Assembly (NCBI GenBank): GCA_035556195.1
Contig: DATMFK010000017.1
Location: forward strand, 372,001 to 436,000
DNA: 64,000 nucleotides
Direction: 5' to 3'
Origin: G016756615 sp035556195
Lineage (GTDB): Bacteria > Pseudomonadota > Alphaproteobacteria > Rhizobiales > Rhizobiaceae
Every line of letters starts with the position of its first letter. The stretch's first letter is position 1. A program made the translations under genes and the position numbers. The notes beneath the pieces were generated by a model, which was not told where the DNA came from, did no database searches, and saw only the letters and a program-made list of their open reading frames with translations. This document shows, one piece after another, positions 42,299 to 50,832 of this stretch.

Positions 42299-44944
42299 TC
42301 AAGCCAGCGTACGCTCCACGATATCCCTGAGGTCCGTGGACAGATCCTTTGCATTGGAGATGGCGAGCAGGGCTTCACGGGCCTTGCCTTGGCGGACAGG
42401 TTCCAGGGAGCGCCACGAGCGAAGAGCCGTGGCGAGCCGCGCGGCAAGTTGGGGGTTGTCGCGATCGGTCTTCAATACGGCGCCGACAAAGAAGTCGTAG
42501 CCAGCTCCATCGGGGCGATGGAAGGCCGTCTGATTGGCGCTGGAGAATGTTCCGACGAGCGAGCGGACTCGGTTTGGATTGTTCATGGAGAAGGCTGGAT
42601 GGCGCGTCAGCGCCTTGACCGCTTCGATCGTCGCGGCGCCGGGAACGCTCGCCTGAATCTGGAACCATTTGTCCAGCACGAGCGGATCTGAAGCGTAGCG
42701 CCGCTCGAAAGCGGCGAGCGCCGCCTTTGCGGCTTCGCTTCCCGGCTGCCGGTGCGCCAAAATGGCAAGGGCGGTGGCCCGGTCGGTCATGTTCGTCGCG
42801 TTGGCAAACTGCTTCTCGGCCAGGGTCACATCGCCGGGCTTCAGCGAGAGATAGTCGAGCAACACGTTACGCAGCGCCCGTCTGCCGGCGCTCGCCGCGT
42901 CCGGACTGAAGGGCCCGTCATCCTCCAGCGAGGCATAGATCTCGGCCAGTGCTCCGGCGTTGGCGTCGGCGATCGATCGCGCCAGGAGTTCACGAGCGGA
43001 GAAAATGGCATCCGGATCGATATTCGCGCCGATTTCCCGGGCGATATCGGCTTCACCAGGCAAAGTCAGCGCGAGTGCCCGATAGGCTGGCTCGAGCCCC
43101 GAGTCCGCCGCAAGAACGCCCGCCAACTCGGCGATTTCGTTGGCGAATTCCGGCTCCTTTCCGCCCCGTATGCGCCGGAACGCCGCGACAAGAGCGTCGG
43201 TGAGCAGCGTGTTGAAAGCCTGCCAGCGCGAAAAGGTATCGCTGTCGTGGCGCGCCAGGAAATATTGGTCCTCCGCTCGCTGCTCGACTGAAAGGGTGAC
43301 AGGCGCGGAGAAGCCGCGATTGAGCGAGAGAATGGGGCGATCGACGACACCGGAGAAGCGGATCTTGTGGCGCCGCTTTTGGAGGTGAATGACGCCATTG
43401 TCGACCGTTGCGCCCTCAACACCCGTGTAGGCGAGGTTCACCCCATTCTTGCCGACCAGGCCGAAGGCGAGGGGAATGTGCATCGGGCGCTTGCGGCTTT
43501 CGGCCGGCGTGGGCGGCACGCTCTGCTCGATCTCGACCAGAAACACCCCATTCCTGGCGTCGTGCGACGTGCTGACGGCGAGGTTCGGCGTACCGGCTTG
43601 ATGGTACCATAACGCGAATTGCGAGAGGTCGATGCCCGATACGTCCTCGAAGACTTTCAGGAAATCCTCGACCGTCGCGGCCTCGCCGTCGTGGCGTTCG
43701 AAATAGAGGTCCATGCCTCGGCGGAACAGCTCGGCGCCAAGGATCGTACGGATCATGCGGACGACTTCGGAGCCCTTCTCGTAGACGGTCGCGGTGTAGA
43801 AATTGTTGATCTCGCGATAGCGCCGAGGGCGAACCGGATGGGCCAGCGGACCCTGGTCCTCGGGGAATTGGTGGGACTTCAGGGTGCGCACCTCGGCGAT
43901 GCGCTTGACCGCGCGCGATCGCTGGTCGGCCGAGAACTCATGGTCCCGGTAAACGGTCAGACCTTCCTTGAGGCAGAGCTGGAACCAATCGCGGCAAGTG
44001 ATTCTGTTGCCTGTCCAATTGTGGAAATACTCATGCGCTATGATTGCTTCGATGTTGGCGAAGTCGGCATCTGTCGCGGTTTCGGAATCGGCCAGGACAT
44101 ACTTGTCGTTGAATATGTTGAGGCCCTTGTTCTCCATGGCCCCCATGTTGAAATCCGAAACGGCGACGATGTTGAAGACGTCGAGGTCGTATTCGCGTCC
44201 GAACTTCTCCTCGTCCCAACGCATCGACCGCTTCAGCGCATCCATGGCGTACGCTGCGCGCGCTTCCTTGCCATGTTCGACATAGATGCCGAGTTCGACG
44301 TTGCGGCCGGATGCCGTGACGAATGTGTCTCCGATGCGCCCGAGATCGCCCGCGACCAATGCGAAGAGATAGGACGGCTTCGGGAACGGGTCATGCCAGA
44401 GCGCATAATGCCGTCCTCCTTCAAGATTGCCTGTTTCTCCCGGGTTGCCGTTCGAAAGAAGCAGCGGCGCCTCCTTGGCGTCCGCCTCGATGCGAACCGT
44501 GTAGACGGAGAGGATATCGGGTCTGTCGAGGAAATAGGTGATGCGGCGGAAGCCCTCCGCCTCGCACTGCGTGCAATAGACGTTGTTGGACCGATAAAGC
44601 CCCATGAGGGCAAGATTGGCGGCCGGCGCGATCTCCGTCTCGATCGTCAGGCGAAAGCGGCCCGCCGTCGGCGGCTTCGCGATGATCAGGCTGTCGGGGG
44701 TCGCCTCATAGGCGTTCGCGGCGGCCGGGCGGCCATCGATCTCGAGCCGCTTCAGCACCAGTCCGTCGCCGTCGAGAACAAGGGGCGCGTCGCCGGTCAC
44801 ACCCTGCCGCCGCTCGATGGCGAGTTCGGCGATGACCCTGGTGCGGTCCGGGGACAGCCGGAAATCCAGGCTGGTCGTCGGGATCAGGTAGTCGCTCGGA
44901 CGGTAATCTTCCAGTCGGAAGATTTGGCCGGTATCGGTGCGCAT
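42299..44944 (-). CDS. pepN: Aminopeptidase N (M1 family)
   Basis: Zinc aminopeptidase that trims N-terminal residues from peptides. The 881-residue length is that of the bacterial PepN group. Motifs are GAMENKGLNIFN (substrate amino-group recognition) and HEYFHNWTGNRITCRDWFQLCLKEGLTVYRD (zinc HExxH plus distal Glu), with YCTQCEAEGFRRITYFLDRPD upstream. The C-terminal half carries the usual DUF3458 and ARM-like helices. The stop is about 180 bp before the kinase start, on the same strand. It diverges from the CoxL-like gene over ~140 bp. Confidence 0.95.
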   Translation of the reverse strand: MRTDTGQIFRLEDYRPSDYLIPTTSLDFRLSPDRTRVIAELAIERRQGVTGDAPLVLDGDGLVLKRLEIDGRPAAANAYEATPDSLIIAKPPTAGRFRLTIETEIAPAANLALMGLYRSNNVYCTQCEAEGFRRITYFLDRPDILSVYTVRIEADAKEAPLLLSNGNPGETGNLEGGRHYALWHDPFPKPSYLFALVAGDLGRIGDTFVTASGRNVELGIYVEHGKEARAAYAMDALKRSMRWDEEKFGREYDLDVFNIVAVSDFNMGAMENKGLNIFNDKYVLADSETATDADFANIEAIIAHEYFHNWTGNRITCRDWFQLCLKEGLTVYRDHEFSADQRSRAVKRIAEVRTLKSHQFPEDQGPLAHPVRPRRYREINNFYTATVYEKGSEVVRMIRTILGAELFRRGMDLYFERHDGEAATVEDFLKVFEDVSGIDLSQFALWYHQAGTPNLAVSTSHDARNGVFLVEIEQSVPPTPAESRKRPMHIPLAFGLVGKNGVNLAYTGVEGATVDNGVIHLQKRRHKIRFSGVVDRPILSLNRGFSAPVTLSVEQRAEDQYFLARHDSDTFSRWQAFNTLLTDALVAAFRRIRGGKEPEFANEIAELAGVLAADSGLEPAYRALALTLPGEADIAREIGANIDPDAIFSARELLARSIADANAGALAEIYASLEDDGPFSPDAASAGRRALRNVLLDYLSLKPGDVTLAEKQFANATNMTDRATALAILAHRQPGSEAAKAALAAFERRYASDPLVLDKWFQIQASVPGAATIEAVKALTRHPAFSMNNPNRVRSLVGTFSSANQTAFHRPDGAGYDFFVGAVLKTDRDNPQLAARLATALRSWRSLEPVRQGKAREALLAISNAKDLSTDLRDIVERTLA

Positions 44945-45084
44945 GCGGTGCTTCCTGTCTTGTTTTCGGGCGCCCCGGGTAAACGCTGGCCCAACAAAAA
45001 CGAAAGGGTGCTCTTTACACCAAAGGCCACGTCGACAAAACTGCTGCCCTTACCTGAGTTCTCGCCACGATCATGAGGGAAAGC

Positions 45085-47391
45085 ATGACTGCCGTCACAC
45101 CGAAATTCGGGATGGGCGCCTCGGTCCTGCGCCTGGAAGACCGGGCCTTCATCACCGGACAGGGCCGCTATACCGACGATATCACTCCCGAGGGGCTGCT
45201 GCACGGATATGTGCTACGCTCGCCGGTGGCCAAGGCGACTTTCCGGATCACTTCGACCGATGCGGCGCGCGCGGCACCGGGCGTGCATCTTGTCCTCACC
45301 GGCGCCGATCTCGATCACCTCGGCGCCCTTCGTTCCGAAGTGATGCAAAAGCAGCCAGACGGCACGCGCGCGCCCACCCGAGACATCCCGATCATTTGTC
45401 GAGATCGCGTCCAGTATGTCGGTGATGCGGTGGCCTTCGTGGTGGCCGACACGCGCTCGCAGGCGCAGGACGCCGCCGAATTGATCGAGGTCGACTACGA
45501 CAGCGAGGACGCCGCGGCGGACACGGCGTCCGCCCTGGACGAGGGCACGCCCCTCGTTTGGCCGGAACTCGGCTCCAACCGTGCCTTTCTCAACGAGATC
45601 GGCGACCAGGCCAAGACAGACGCTGCCTTTGCCACGGCCGCCAAGGTGACCCGCGTTGAATTCGTCAATAACCGGCTCGTCTGCAACTACATGGAGCCGC
45701 GCTCGGCCATCGCCGAATGGAAGGAGGACGAAAAGCGCTTTGTCTTCACCACCGGATCCCAGGGCGTGCACTCCATGCAAAAGATCCTTGCCGGGGTCCT
45801 AGGCATCCCAACGGCACAATTGCGGGTCGTCACGCCCGACGTCGGCGGCGGCTTTGGACCGAAGACCTTCGTCTACCGCGAGTACCCGCTGGTTATCGAG
45901 GCTGCCCGTCGATTGAACCGTCCGGTCAAATGGGCCGGCGACCGGACGGAGCATTTCCTGACCGATGCGCAGGGCCGCGACAACGTGGTATCCGCCGAGA
46001 TGGCGATGGACGAGAATGGGCGCTTCCTCGCAATGCGCGTGAACCTCGTCGCCAATATGGGCGCATACATCTCTCAGTATGGCCCGTTCATCCCCTTCGT
46101 CGGCGTCAGCATGTCGACGGGCGTCTACGACATTCCAGCGCTCCACGTCCTGATCTCCGGAGTCTACACCAATACTTGTCCCGTCGATGCCTATCGCGGT
46201 GCCGGGCGGCCCGAGGCTGCGCTGCTGCTCGAAAAGCTGGTCGATGCGTGCGCGCGGGACATGGGGCTCGGCGTCGACGAGATCCGCCGCCGGAATTTCA
46301 TCCGGCCCGAGCAGTTCCCTTACCGGACCGTCACTGGCCGGCTCTACGACACTGGCGAGTTCGAGGGCCACATGGCGCGCGCGATGGAACGCGCCGGCTG
46401 GGCGGAATTCGAACAGCGAGCGGCGCAATCCGCGCGCGCGGGCAAGATCCGCGGCATCGGCATGGCGACCTATATCGAAGCTTGCGCCTTCCCGGGGTCC
46501 GAGCCGGCATTCCTGCAGCTGAACAGTGACGGGACGGTCACCCTTTCCATCGGCACGCAGAGCAATGGCCAAGGGCATGCTACGGCCTATGCGCAGTTCG
46601 TGTCGGAGAAGCTCAATCTCGACATCGCGAAGATCAAGGTGCATCAGGGCGATACCGACCGCCTGAAAAGCGGTGGTGGCACCGGCGGGTCGCGGTCGAT
46701 ACCGTTGGGCGGCGTATCGGCTGCCCGAGCCGGTGAGGACCTTGCCGAGAAGATTCGCAGGATCGCTGCCGATGAGCTGGAAGCGTCACCTTCCGATATC
46801 GAGTTGGTGGACGGAATCGTGCGCATCGTCGGCACCGATCGGCAGATCGGCTTTGCTGAAATCGCCAAGGCGGCGAAGAAGCCGGAAGACATCGAGGGGT
46901 TCGGCGATTTCGTCCAGGACGAATGCACCTACCCGAACGGCACGCATATCTGCGAGGTCGAGATCGACCCCGACACAGGTGCGACGCAGGTCCAGAGCTA
47001 CACGATCGTCGACGATTTTGGCGCGACCGTGAACCCGATCCTGCTCGCCGGTCAGGTCCATGGCGGGGTGGTGCAGGGCATCGGCCAGGCTTTGAGCGAG
47101 AACGCCGTCTATGGCGAGGACGGCCAATTGCTCACTGCGAGCTTCATGGACTACGCCATGCCGCGTGCCGACACAGTACCCTCCTTCCATTTCGAAACGC
47201 GCAACGTGCCGTCGACCACGAACGCGCTGGGCATCAAGGGAGCCGGGGAGGCCGGCACGATCGGCGCGACGCCCGCCGCGCTCAACGCCGTGACGGACGC
47301 ACTTTACCGCGCCTACGGAATCCGGCATGTCGAGATGCCGGCGACGCCGACGCGTGTCTGGAACACCATTCGCGAAGCCAGATCAGCGTGA
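45085..47391 (+). CDS. Xanthine dehydrogenase-family molybdopterin subunit (CoxL-like, orphan)
   Basis: A 768-residue molybdenum-hydroxylase large subunit. N-terminal GASVLRLEDRAFITGQGRYTDD and DVGGGFGPKTFVYREYPLV, then VDAYRGAGRPEA in the active-site loop position (form II type, unlike the AYRCSFR loop of true CO dehydrogenase), IGTQSNGQGHATAYAQFV, and IKGAGEAGTIGATPAALNAV with the catalytic Glu. Small Fe-S (CoxS) and FAD (CoxM) genes are absent beside it. Start at 45085 is favoured by GAGGGAA five bases before; the ORF opens at 45073. The substrate is unknown; an aldehyde or N-heterocycle is more likely than CO. Confidence 0.88.
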   Translation: MTAVTPKFGMGASVLRLEDRAFITGQGRYTDDITPEGLLHGYVLRSPVAKATFRITSTDAARAAPGVHLVLTGADLDHLGALRSEVMQKQPDGTRAPTRDIPIICRDRVQYVGDAVAFVVADTRSQAQDAAELIEVDYDSEDAAADTASALDEGTPLVWPELGSNRAFLNEIGDQAKTDAAFATAAKVTRVEFVNNRLVCNYMEPRSAIAEWKEDEKRFVFTTGSQGVHSMQKILAGVLGIPTAQLRVVTPDVGGGFGPKTFVYREYPLVIEAARRLNRPVKWAGDRTEHFLTDAQGRDNVVSAEMAMDENGRFLAMRVNLVANMGAYISQYGPFIPFVGVSMSTGVYDIPALHVLISGVYTNTCPVDAYRGAGRPEAALLLEKLVDACARDMGLGVDEIRRRNFIRPEQFPYRTVTGRLYDTGEFEGHMARAMERAGWAEFEQRAAQSARAGKIRGIGMATYIEACAFPGSEPAFLQLNSDGTVTLSIGTQSNGQGHATAYAQFVSEKLNLDIAKIKVHQGDTDRLKSGGGTGGSRSIPLGGVSAARAGEDLAEKIRRIAADELEASPSDIELVDGIVRIVGTDRQIGFAEIAKAAKKPEDIEGFGDFVQDECTYPNGTHICEVEIDPDTGATQVQSYTIVDDFGATVNPILLAGQVHGGVVQGIGQALSENAVYGEDGQLLTASFMDYAMPRADTVPSFHFETRNVPSTTNALGIKGAGEAGTIGATPAALNAVTDALYRAYGIRHVEMPATPTRVWNTIREARSA

Positions 47392-47477
47392 TGAACAGGC
47401 GGGGGCAGTCGGGATGAATATCTCGCCCTCGGCAACCGGGGGCGACATGGAACGCGAATACTGCGCCGGGAGCCGCC

Positions 47478-48425
47478 ATGCGGCACGGTGAGACCGGACA
47501 CGACCAAAGTCCGCTGCGTGGCATCACCCTGAAGATCGCCTCGGTGGCGATTTTCGTGGGCATGTCTTCCTGCATCAAGGCGGCGGGGCAAGTGCCCGCC
47601 GGCCAGATCGTGTTTTTCCGCTCCTTTTTCGCCATTCTGCCGATCCTGGTCATGCTCGCATGGCAAAGGGAACTGCGTTACGCCCTCGCGACGAAGCGGC
47701 CGATAAACCACATCATGCGCGGCGTCGTCGGCGTCACGTCGATGGGTCTCAGCTTCTTTGCCTTGACGAGACTGCCGCTGCCGGAGGCGATCACGCTCAA
47801 TTACGCGCAGCCACTGCTGGTCGTCGTGTTCAGCGTGCTGTTTCTCGGAGAAGCGGTCCGCATCTATCGCTGGAGCGCGGTCATCATCGGGCTCGTTGGC
47901 GTCTGCATCGTCTCCTGGCCGAAGCTGACATTGTTCAGCGCCGGAGGCGGTCTGGACAATCAGCAGGCGATCGGCGCCGTGGCGGCGCTTGTCTCGGCGG
48001 CGGTCTCGGCAGTCGCGTTGCTTCTCGTCCGGAGCCTGGTGGGTACGGAAAGGTCAACGACGATCGTGCTCTGGTTCTCGCTTACGTCCAGCGCCGCCGG
48101 CCTCCTGTCGTTGCCCTTTGGCTGGGCGCCGCTGTCGGGCGAGCAGGCTGCCTTTCTCGTGGCTGCCGGCATCTGCGGCGGGGTCGCGCAGATCCTGATG
48201 ACCGAGGCGTACCGCTACGCCGAAGCGTCGACGGTAGCGCCCTTCGAGTATACCTCGATGATTCTCGGAATCGCCGTCGGTTACCTGGCTTTCGGGGAAG
48301 TCCCGACCCTTCACATGATCGTCGGAGGCGGGATCGTCGTTGCTGCCGGGCTGTTCATCATCTGGCGTGAACGACGCCTCGGCATCCAGCGGGCGGGGGC
48401 GCGCAAGCTCGCTCCGCCGCAATAG
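47478..48425 (+). CDS. EamA-family (DMT superfamily) transporter
   Basis: A 315-residue membrane protein with ten predicted hydrophobic segments arranged as two EamA repeats. Sequence blocks are ASVAIFVGMSSCIKAAG, FFRSFFAILPILVMLAW, LNYAQPLLVVVFSVLFLGEAV and, in the second half, TSMILGIAVGYLAFGEVPT with GGGIVVAAGLFIIWRERR. DMT proteins export metabolites such as amino acids, nucleosides or riboflavin precursors; specificity cannot be read. It starts 86 bp after the CoxL-like gene on the same strand, so co-transcription is possible. Confidence 0.9.
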   Translation: MRHGETGHDQSPLRGITLKIASVAIFVGMSSCIKAAGQVPAGQIVFFRSFFAILPILVMLAWQRELRYALATKRPINHIMRGVVGVTSMGLSFFALTRLPLPEAITLNYAQPLLVVVFSVLFLGEAVRIYRWSAVIIGLVGVCIVSWPKLTLFSAGGGLDNQQAIGAVAALVSAAVSAVALLLVRSLVGTERSTTIVLWFSLTSSAAGLLSLPFGWAPLSGEQAAFLVAAGICGGVAQILMTEAYRYAEASTVAPFEYTSMILGIAVGYLAFGEVPTLHMIVGGGIVVAAGLFIIWRERRLGIQRAGARKLAPPQ

Positions 48426-48490
48426 TCGCGCAGTGAGCAAGAGTTGTTTTCGACAGGCGGCACGGTCGCCTTTAATCAACTGAAATCGAT

Positions 48491-48529
48491 CGACAATTCC
48501 GTAGTTCACATGTGCTTGTGAAATTGTCG
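48491..48529. promoter_or_regulatory. Inverted repeat upstream of BacA-like gene
   Basis: CGACAATT (48491-48498) and AATTGTCG (48522-48529) form perfect arms, with a second inner pair TTCAC (48505-48509) and GTGAA (48518-48522). It lies about 230-270 bp before the transporter start and could be an operator or an RNA hairpin. Confidence 0.4.
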
Positions 48530-48590
48530 TCGGATGTCGATCGTTTGAGCTACCTACCCGTCGCTCCGCTCATAAAAAAGGAGAACTCGC

Positions 48591-48623
48591 ATGGGTTGCA
48601 GAGCGGTTACTGAGGTCACGTAA
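48591..48623 (+). CDS. Ten-codon leader ORF (MGCRAVTEVT)
   Basis: ATG at 48591 with AAAAAAGGAG just upstream (GGAG ends about 6 bases before), reading MGCRAVTEVT and stop TAA. The Shine-Dalgarno is among the strongest in the window. It is followed by AT-rich DNA and precedes the transporter start by 137 bp. It may be a translated leader peptide with a regulatory role or a chance ORF. Confidence 0.35.
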   Translation: MGCRAVTEVT

Positions 48624-48759
48624 AAATAAAGTGTTTTGCAAATTCGTGATCTCGGATTACCTTTGCCAATAAACGGGGTAAAGCAAGGGTGGGTAAAAGG
48701 TGATTCGCGCACGGGTCGCAGGAACCCGACTGGGGCAAATTGGCGAGACAAGACGCGGA

Positions 48760-50667
48760 ATGACGCGATCCTCGCCAGAAAACCCTGTTTCCTCGATGCG
48801 TAGCTTCTGGGGATTGATGAGAGCCTATTGGTTCTCCGACAGCTGGAAGGAAGCTTGGTTCCTCACGCTGATCATCGCCCTTCTGACGGCGGCCACGAGC
48901 AAGGCCACGGTTTGGATGGCGGAGGCCTCAGGCGAACTGGTCAACGCGATCGCCTTCTTTCACGACCCTCGCAACATTAATCCACTGCAAGCGCTCCTCA
49001 TGAGCGCGGGCACGCTGTTCCTGATCGTTTTCATGAAGGACGCCGGACTGGTCGGCATCCGGCATCTCGTTTCCGCCACGCTTCATCGCAAATGGAGGGC
49101 ATGGCTGGACCGGCGCTTCAACGAGGCGCTTCTCGACGGCAACCACACCCACTTCCACGTCCAGCATGGCGCGGGCGGCGGCACGGGCGACGTTCGGCCG
49201 GCCCCCGACAATATCGACCAGCGCGTTCAGGAATCGATCAAAAGCATGACGGGCGGTGCGATCGGGCTGGCAATGGGTGTGCTCGGGGTCGCTACCTCCC
49301 TCTATTTCGTCGGACAGAAGTTGCTGGAGACGTCGACCGCCGTCGATGGTCTGGAATTTCTAGGCGTGTACGGCAGCGCGGCTCTGGCCTTCGCGGCGGT
49401 AGGAGCCTATGTGCCGCTCAATACGATCATAGCCGTCAAGCTCGGCAAGCTGATGGAGAGACTCAACATCGCCTCGCAGCGTGCCGAAGGCACCTACAGG
49501 GCCGAGCTCACCACACTCCTGCGACGTTCGTTCCACGTGGCCGCCTCTCGCGGCGAGGACGTCCAAAAGGATATGCACAGCCGCCTTTATTCCGACATCG
49601 ACGGCACCTGGGCCAAGCTGAACCGGGTCAACGCCGGCTACCAGTCCTTCGAGCTGATCTATAATTTCGTAGCGGCTCGCATAGTCGCATACGGACCGGG
49701 ACTTTTGTCTTACGTCAGCGGACAGATCAGCCTCAAGAGCTACGTAACGGGGGCCGAACTGGTCAACGGGCTGATCAGTCAGTGCTCCTGGTTCATCCAG
49801 GTCATGCCCGCCATTGCAGCGCTGAAGGCAAACGCCAAGCGCGTGACCGATCTGGCGCAGGCCATCGAGGATGTGCAGAAGCCGGAGGAGTTCTATCGCC
49901 TGACGGGTCACTCCGACTTCAGCTATTCCAGGCAGCATGCGCAATTCGGCCTTACGGTGCGCAAGCTCGAACTGATGCATCAGGGCGAGGACGCCAAGCC
50001 TTTCCTGGAGGTCACTAATCTTCGCTTCCGTCGTGGCGAGTGGACCTTCCTGAAAGGCGAATCCGGCTGCGGCAAGACCTCGCTGATCAAGGCGATCAAC
50101 GGGCTGTGGCCTTATGGGCGGGGCGAAATCGTCTTACCGGAAAGGGTCCGCTCCTTTTATGCGGCGCAGGAGGTGAAATTGCCGTGCCTTCCCCTGAAGG
50201 GGCTGGTCTGCCTGCCGGACGATGTTCAGGAGCATTCGGACGCGCGGGTTGCGGCGGCCTTGCACAAGGCAGGCCTCGGCACGTTCATAGAGTATCTCGA
50301 CGACGAGTGTCGCGAGGGCAGACCCTGGGACCTCGTTCTTTCGGGCGGCCAGAAGCAGAAGCTCGTCCTTGCCCGCATCCTGCTGCACAAGCCGGACCTT
50401 CTTTTCCTCGACGAGGCGACCGGAGCTCTCGACCCTGCCGGCAAGATTGCCTTCCATCAAGCGCTCAGGGAAGAATGTCCCGGCATGACGCTGATCAGCG
50501 TCATGCACGAGGCCGAAGCGCCGCGCTCGCCTTCCGGCGCCCCCTTCTATGACAGTGTGGTGACCTTCGAAGATCACCGGGCGGTCAAGCGGGCCTTGGC
50601 CGAGACGAAGCCGAGAACCGCTGATGGTTGGGCCCCGGCCGCGCGGACGCGACTGTCGCCGCTCTGA
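48760..50667 (+). CDS. BacA/SbmA-like peptide transporter fused to ABC ATPase (BclA/YddA type)
   Basis: Membrane part (residues ~10-350) resembles SbmA/BacA: FWGLMRAYWFSDSWKEAW, KATVWMAEASGELVNAI, RKWRAWLDRRFNEALL, NIDQRVQESIKSM, YVPLNTIIAVKLGKLME and RSFHVAASRGE. An ABC ATPase follows: GESGCGKTSLIKAI, LSGGQKQKLVLARILLHKPDLLFLDEATGALD. BacA itself has no ATPase; the fused form is known as BclA in Bradyrhizobium and YddA elsewhere, where it imports cationic peptides. Start chosen at ATG 48760; GTG 48700 is possible. The 635-residue protein fits the fused family. Confidence 0.88.
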   Translation: MTRSSPENPVSSMRSFWGLMRAYWFSDSWKEAWFLTLIIALLTAATSKATVWMAEASGELVNAIAFFHDPRNINPLQALLMSAGTLFLIVFMKDAGLVGIRHLVSATLHRKWRAWLDRRFNEALLDGNHTHFHVQHGAGGGTGDVRPAPDNIDQRVQESIKSMTGGAIGLAMGVLGVATSLYFVGQKLLETSTAVDGLEFLGVYGSAALAFAAVGAYVPLNTIIAVKLGKLMERLNIASQRAEGTYRAELTTLLRRSFHVAASRGEDVQKDMHSRLYSDIDGTWAKLNRVNAGYQSFELIYNFVAARIVAYGPGLLSYVSGQISLKSYVTGAELVNGLISQCSWFIQVMPAIAALKANAKRVTDLAQAIEDVQKPEEFYRLTGHSDFSYSRQHAQFGLTVRKLELMHQGEDAKPFLEVTNLRFRRGEWTFLKGESGCGKTSLIKAINGLWPYGRGEIVLPERVRSFYAAQEVKLPCLPLKGLVCLPDDVQEHSDARVAAALHKAGLGTFIEYLDDECREGRPWDLVLSGGQKQKLVLARILLHKPDLLFLDEATGALDPAGKIAFHQALREECPGMTLISVMHEAEAPRSPSGAPFYDSVVTFEDHRAVKRALAETKPRTADGWAPAARTRLSPL

Positions 50668-50678
50668 GTTCGCTTGAA

Positions 50679-50789
50679 AGCATTTCGCAGCCGACCGGAT
50701 CGGTCGGCGTCGCGAGAATGCGGCAAAAACAACTTAGCATTTCGCAGCCGACCGGATCGGTCAGCGTCGCGCGCATGCAGCAAAAACAA
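50679..50789. repeat. Tandem pair of extragenic palindromic repeats
   Basis: Two 54-base copies (50679-50732 and 50736-50789; period 57) each contain GCCGACCGGATCGGTC within a larger imperfect palindrome whose ends are GCATT and AATGC-like. Copy two has a few substitutions. They start 12 bp after the transporter stop. Reverse-strand translation gives RDADRSGRLRNA twice, which is an artefact of the repeat. Confidence 0.85.
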
Positions 50790-50832
50790 ATACTAATGCC
50801 AGTCGCCCGAAACCGATTGCGGGCGACAGGGT

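Larger units (their letters stand above)
48426..48759. other. Leader region of BacA-like transporter gene
   Basis: About 334 bases with no long gene. It contains a palindrome at 48491-48529, the 10-codon ORF at 48591-48623 with a strong Shine-Dalgarno, and AT-rich stretches around 48621-48640. This is one of the more elaborate leader regions of the window. Confidence 0.6.

Noticed and set aside
43619..45076. 485-residue rightward ORF
   Set aside because: Antisense to pepN; the leftward frame carries HEYFHNW and GAMEN.
45085..47391. True CO dehydrogenase large subunit
   Set aside because: Active-site loop is AYRGAGR rather than AYRCSFR, and no coxM or coxS lies beside it.
48455..48473. Possible terminator after the EamA gene (AGGCG/CGCCT then TT)
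   Set aside because: Stem of only five pairs and a very short T-run.
50574..50789. 71-residue leftward ORF with RDADRSGRLRNA repeats
   Set aside because: A translation of the tandem extragenic palindrome, not a protein.
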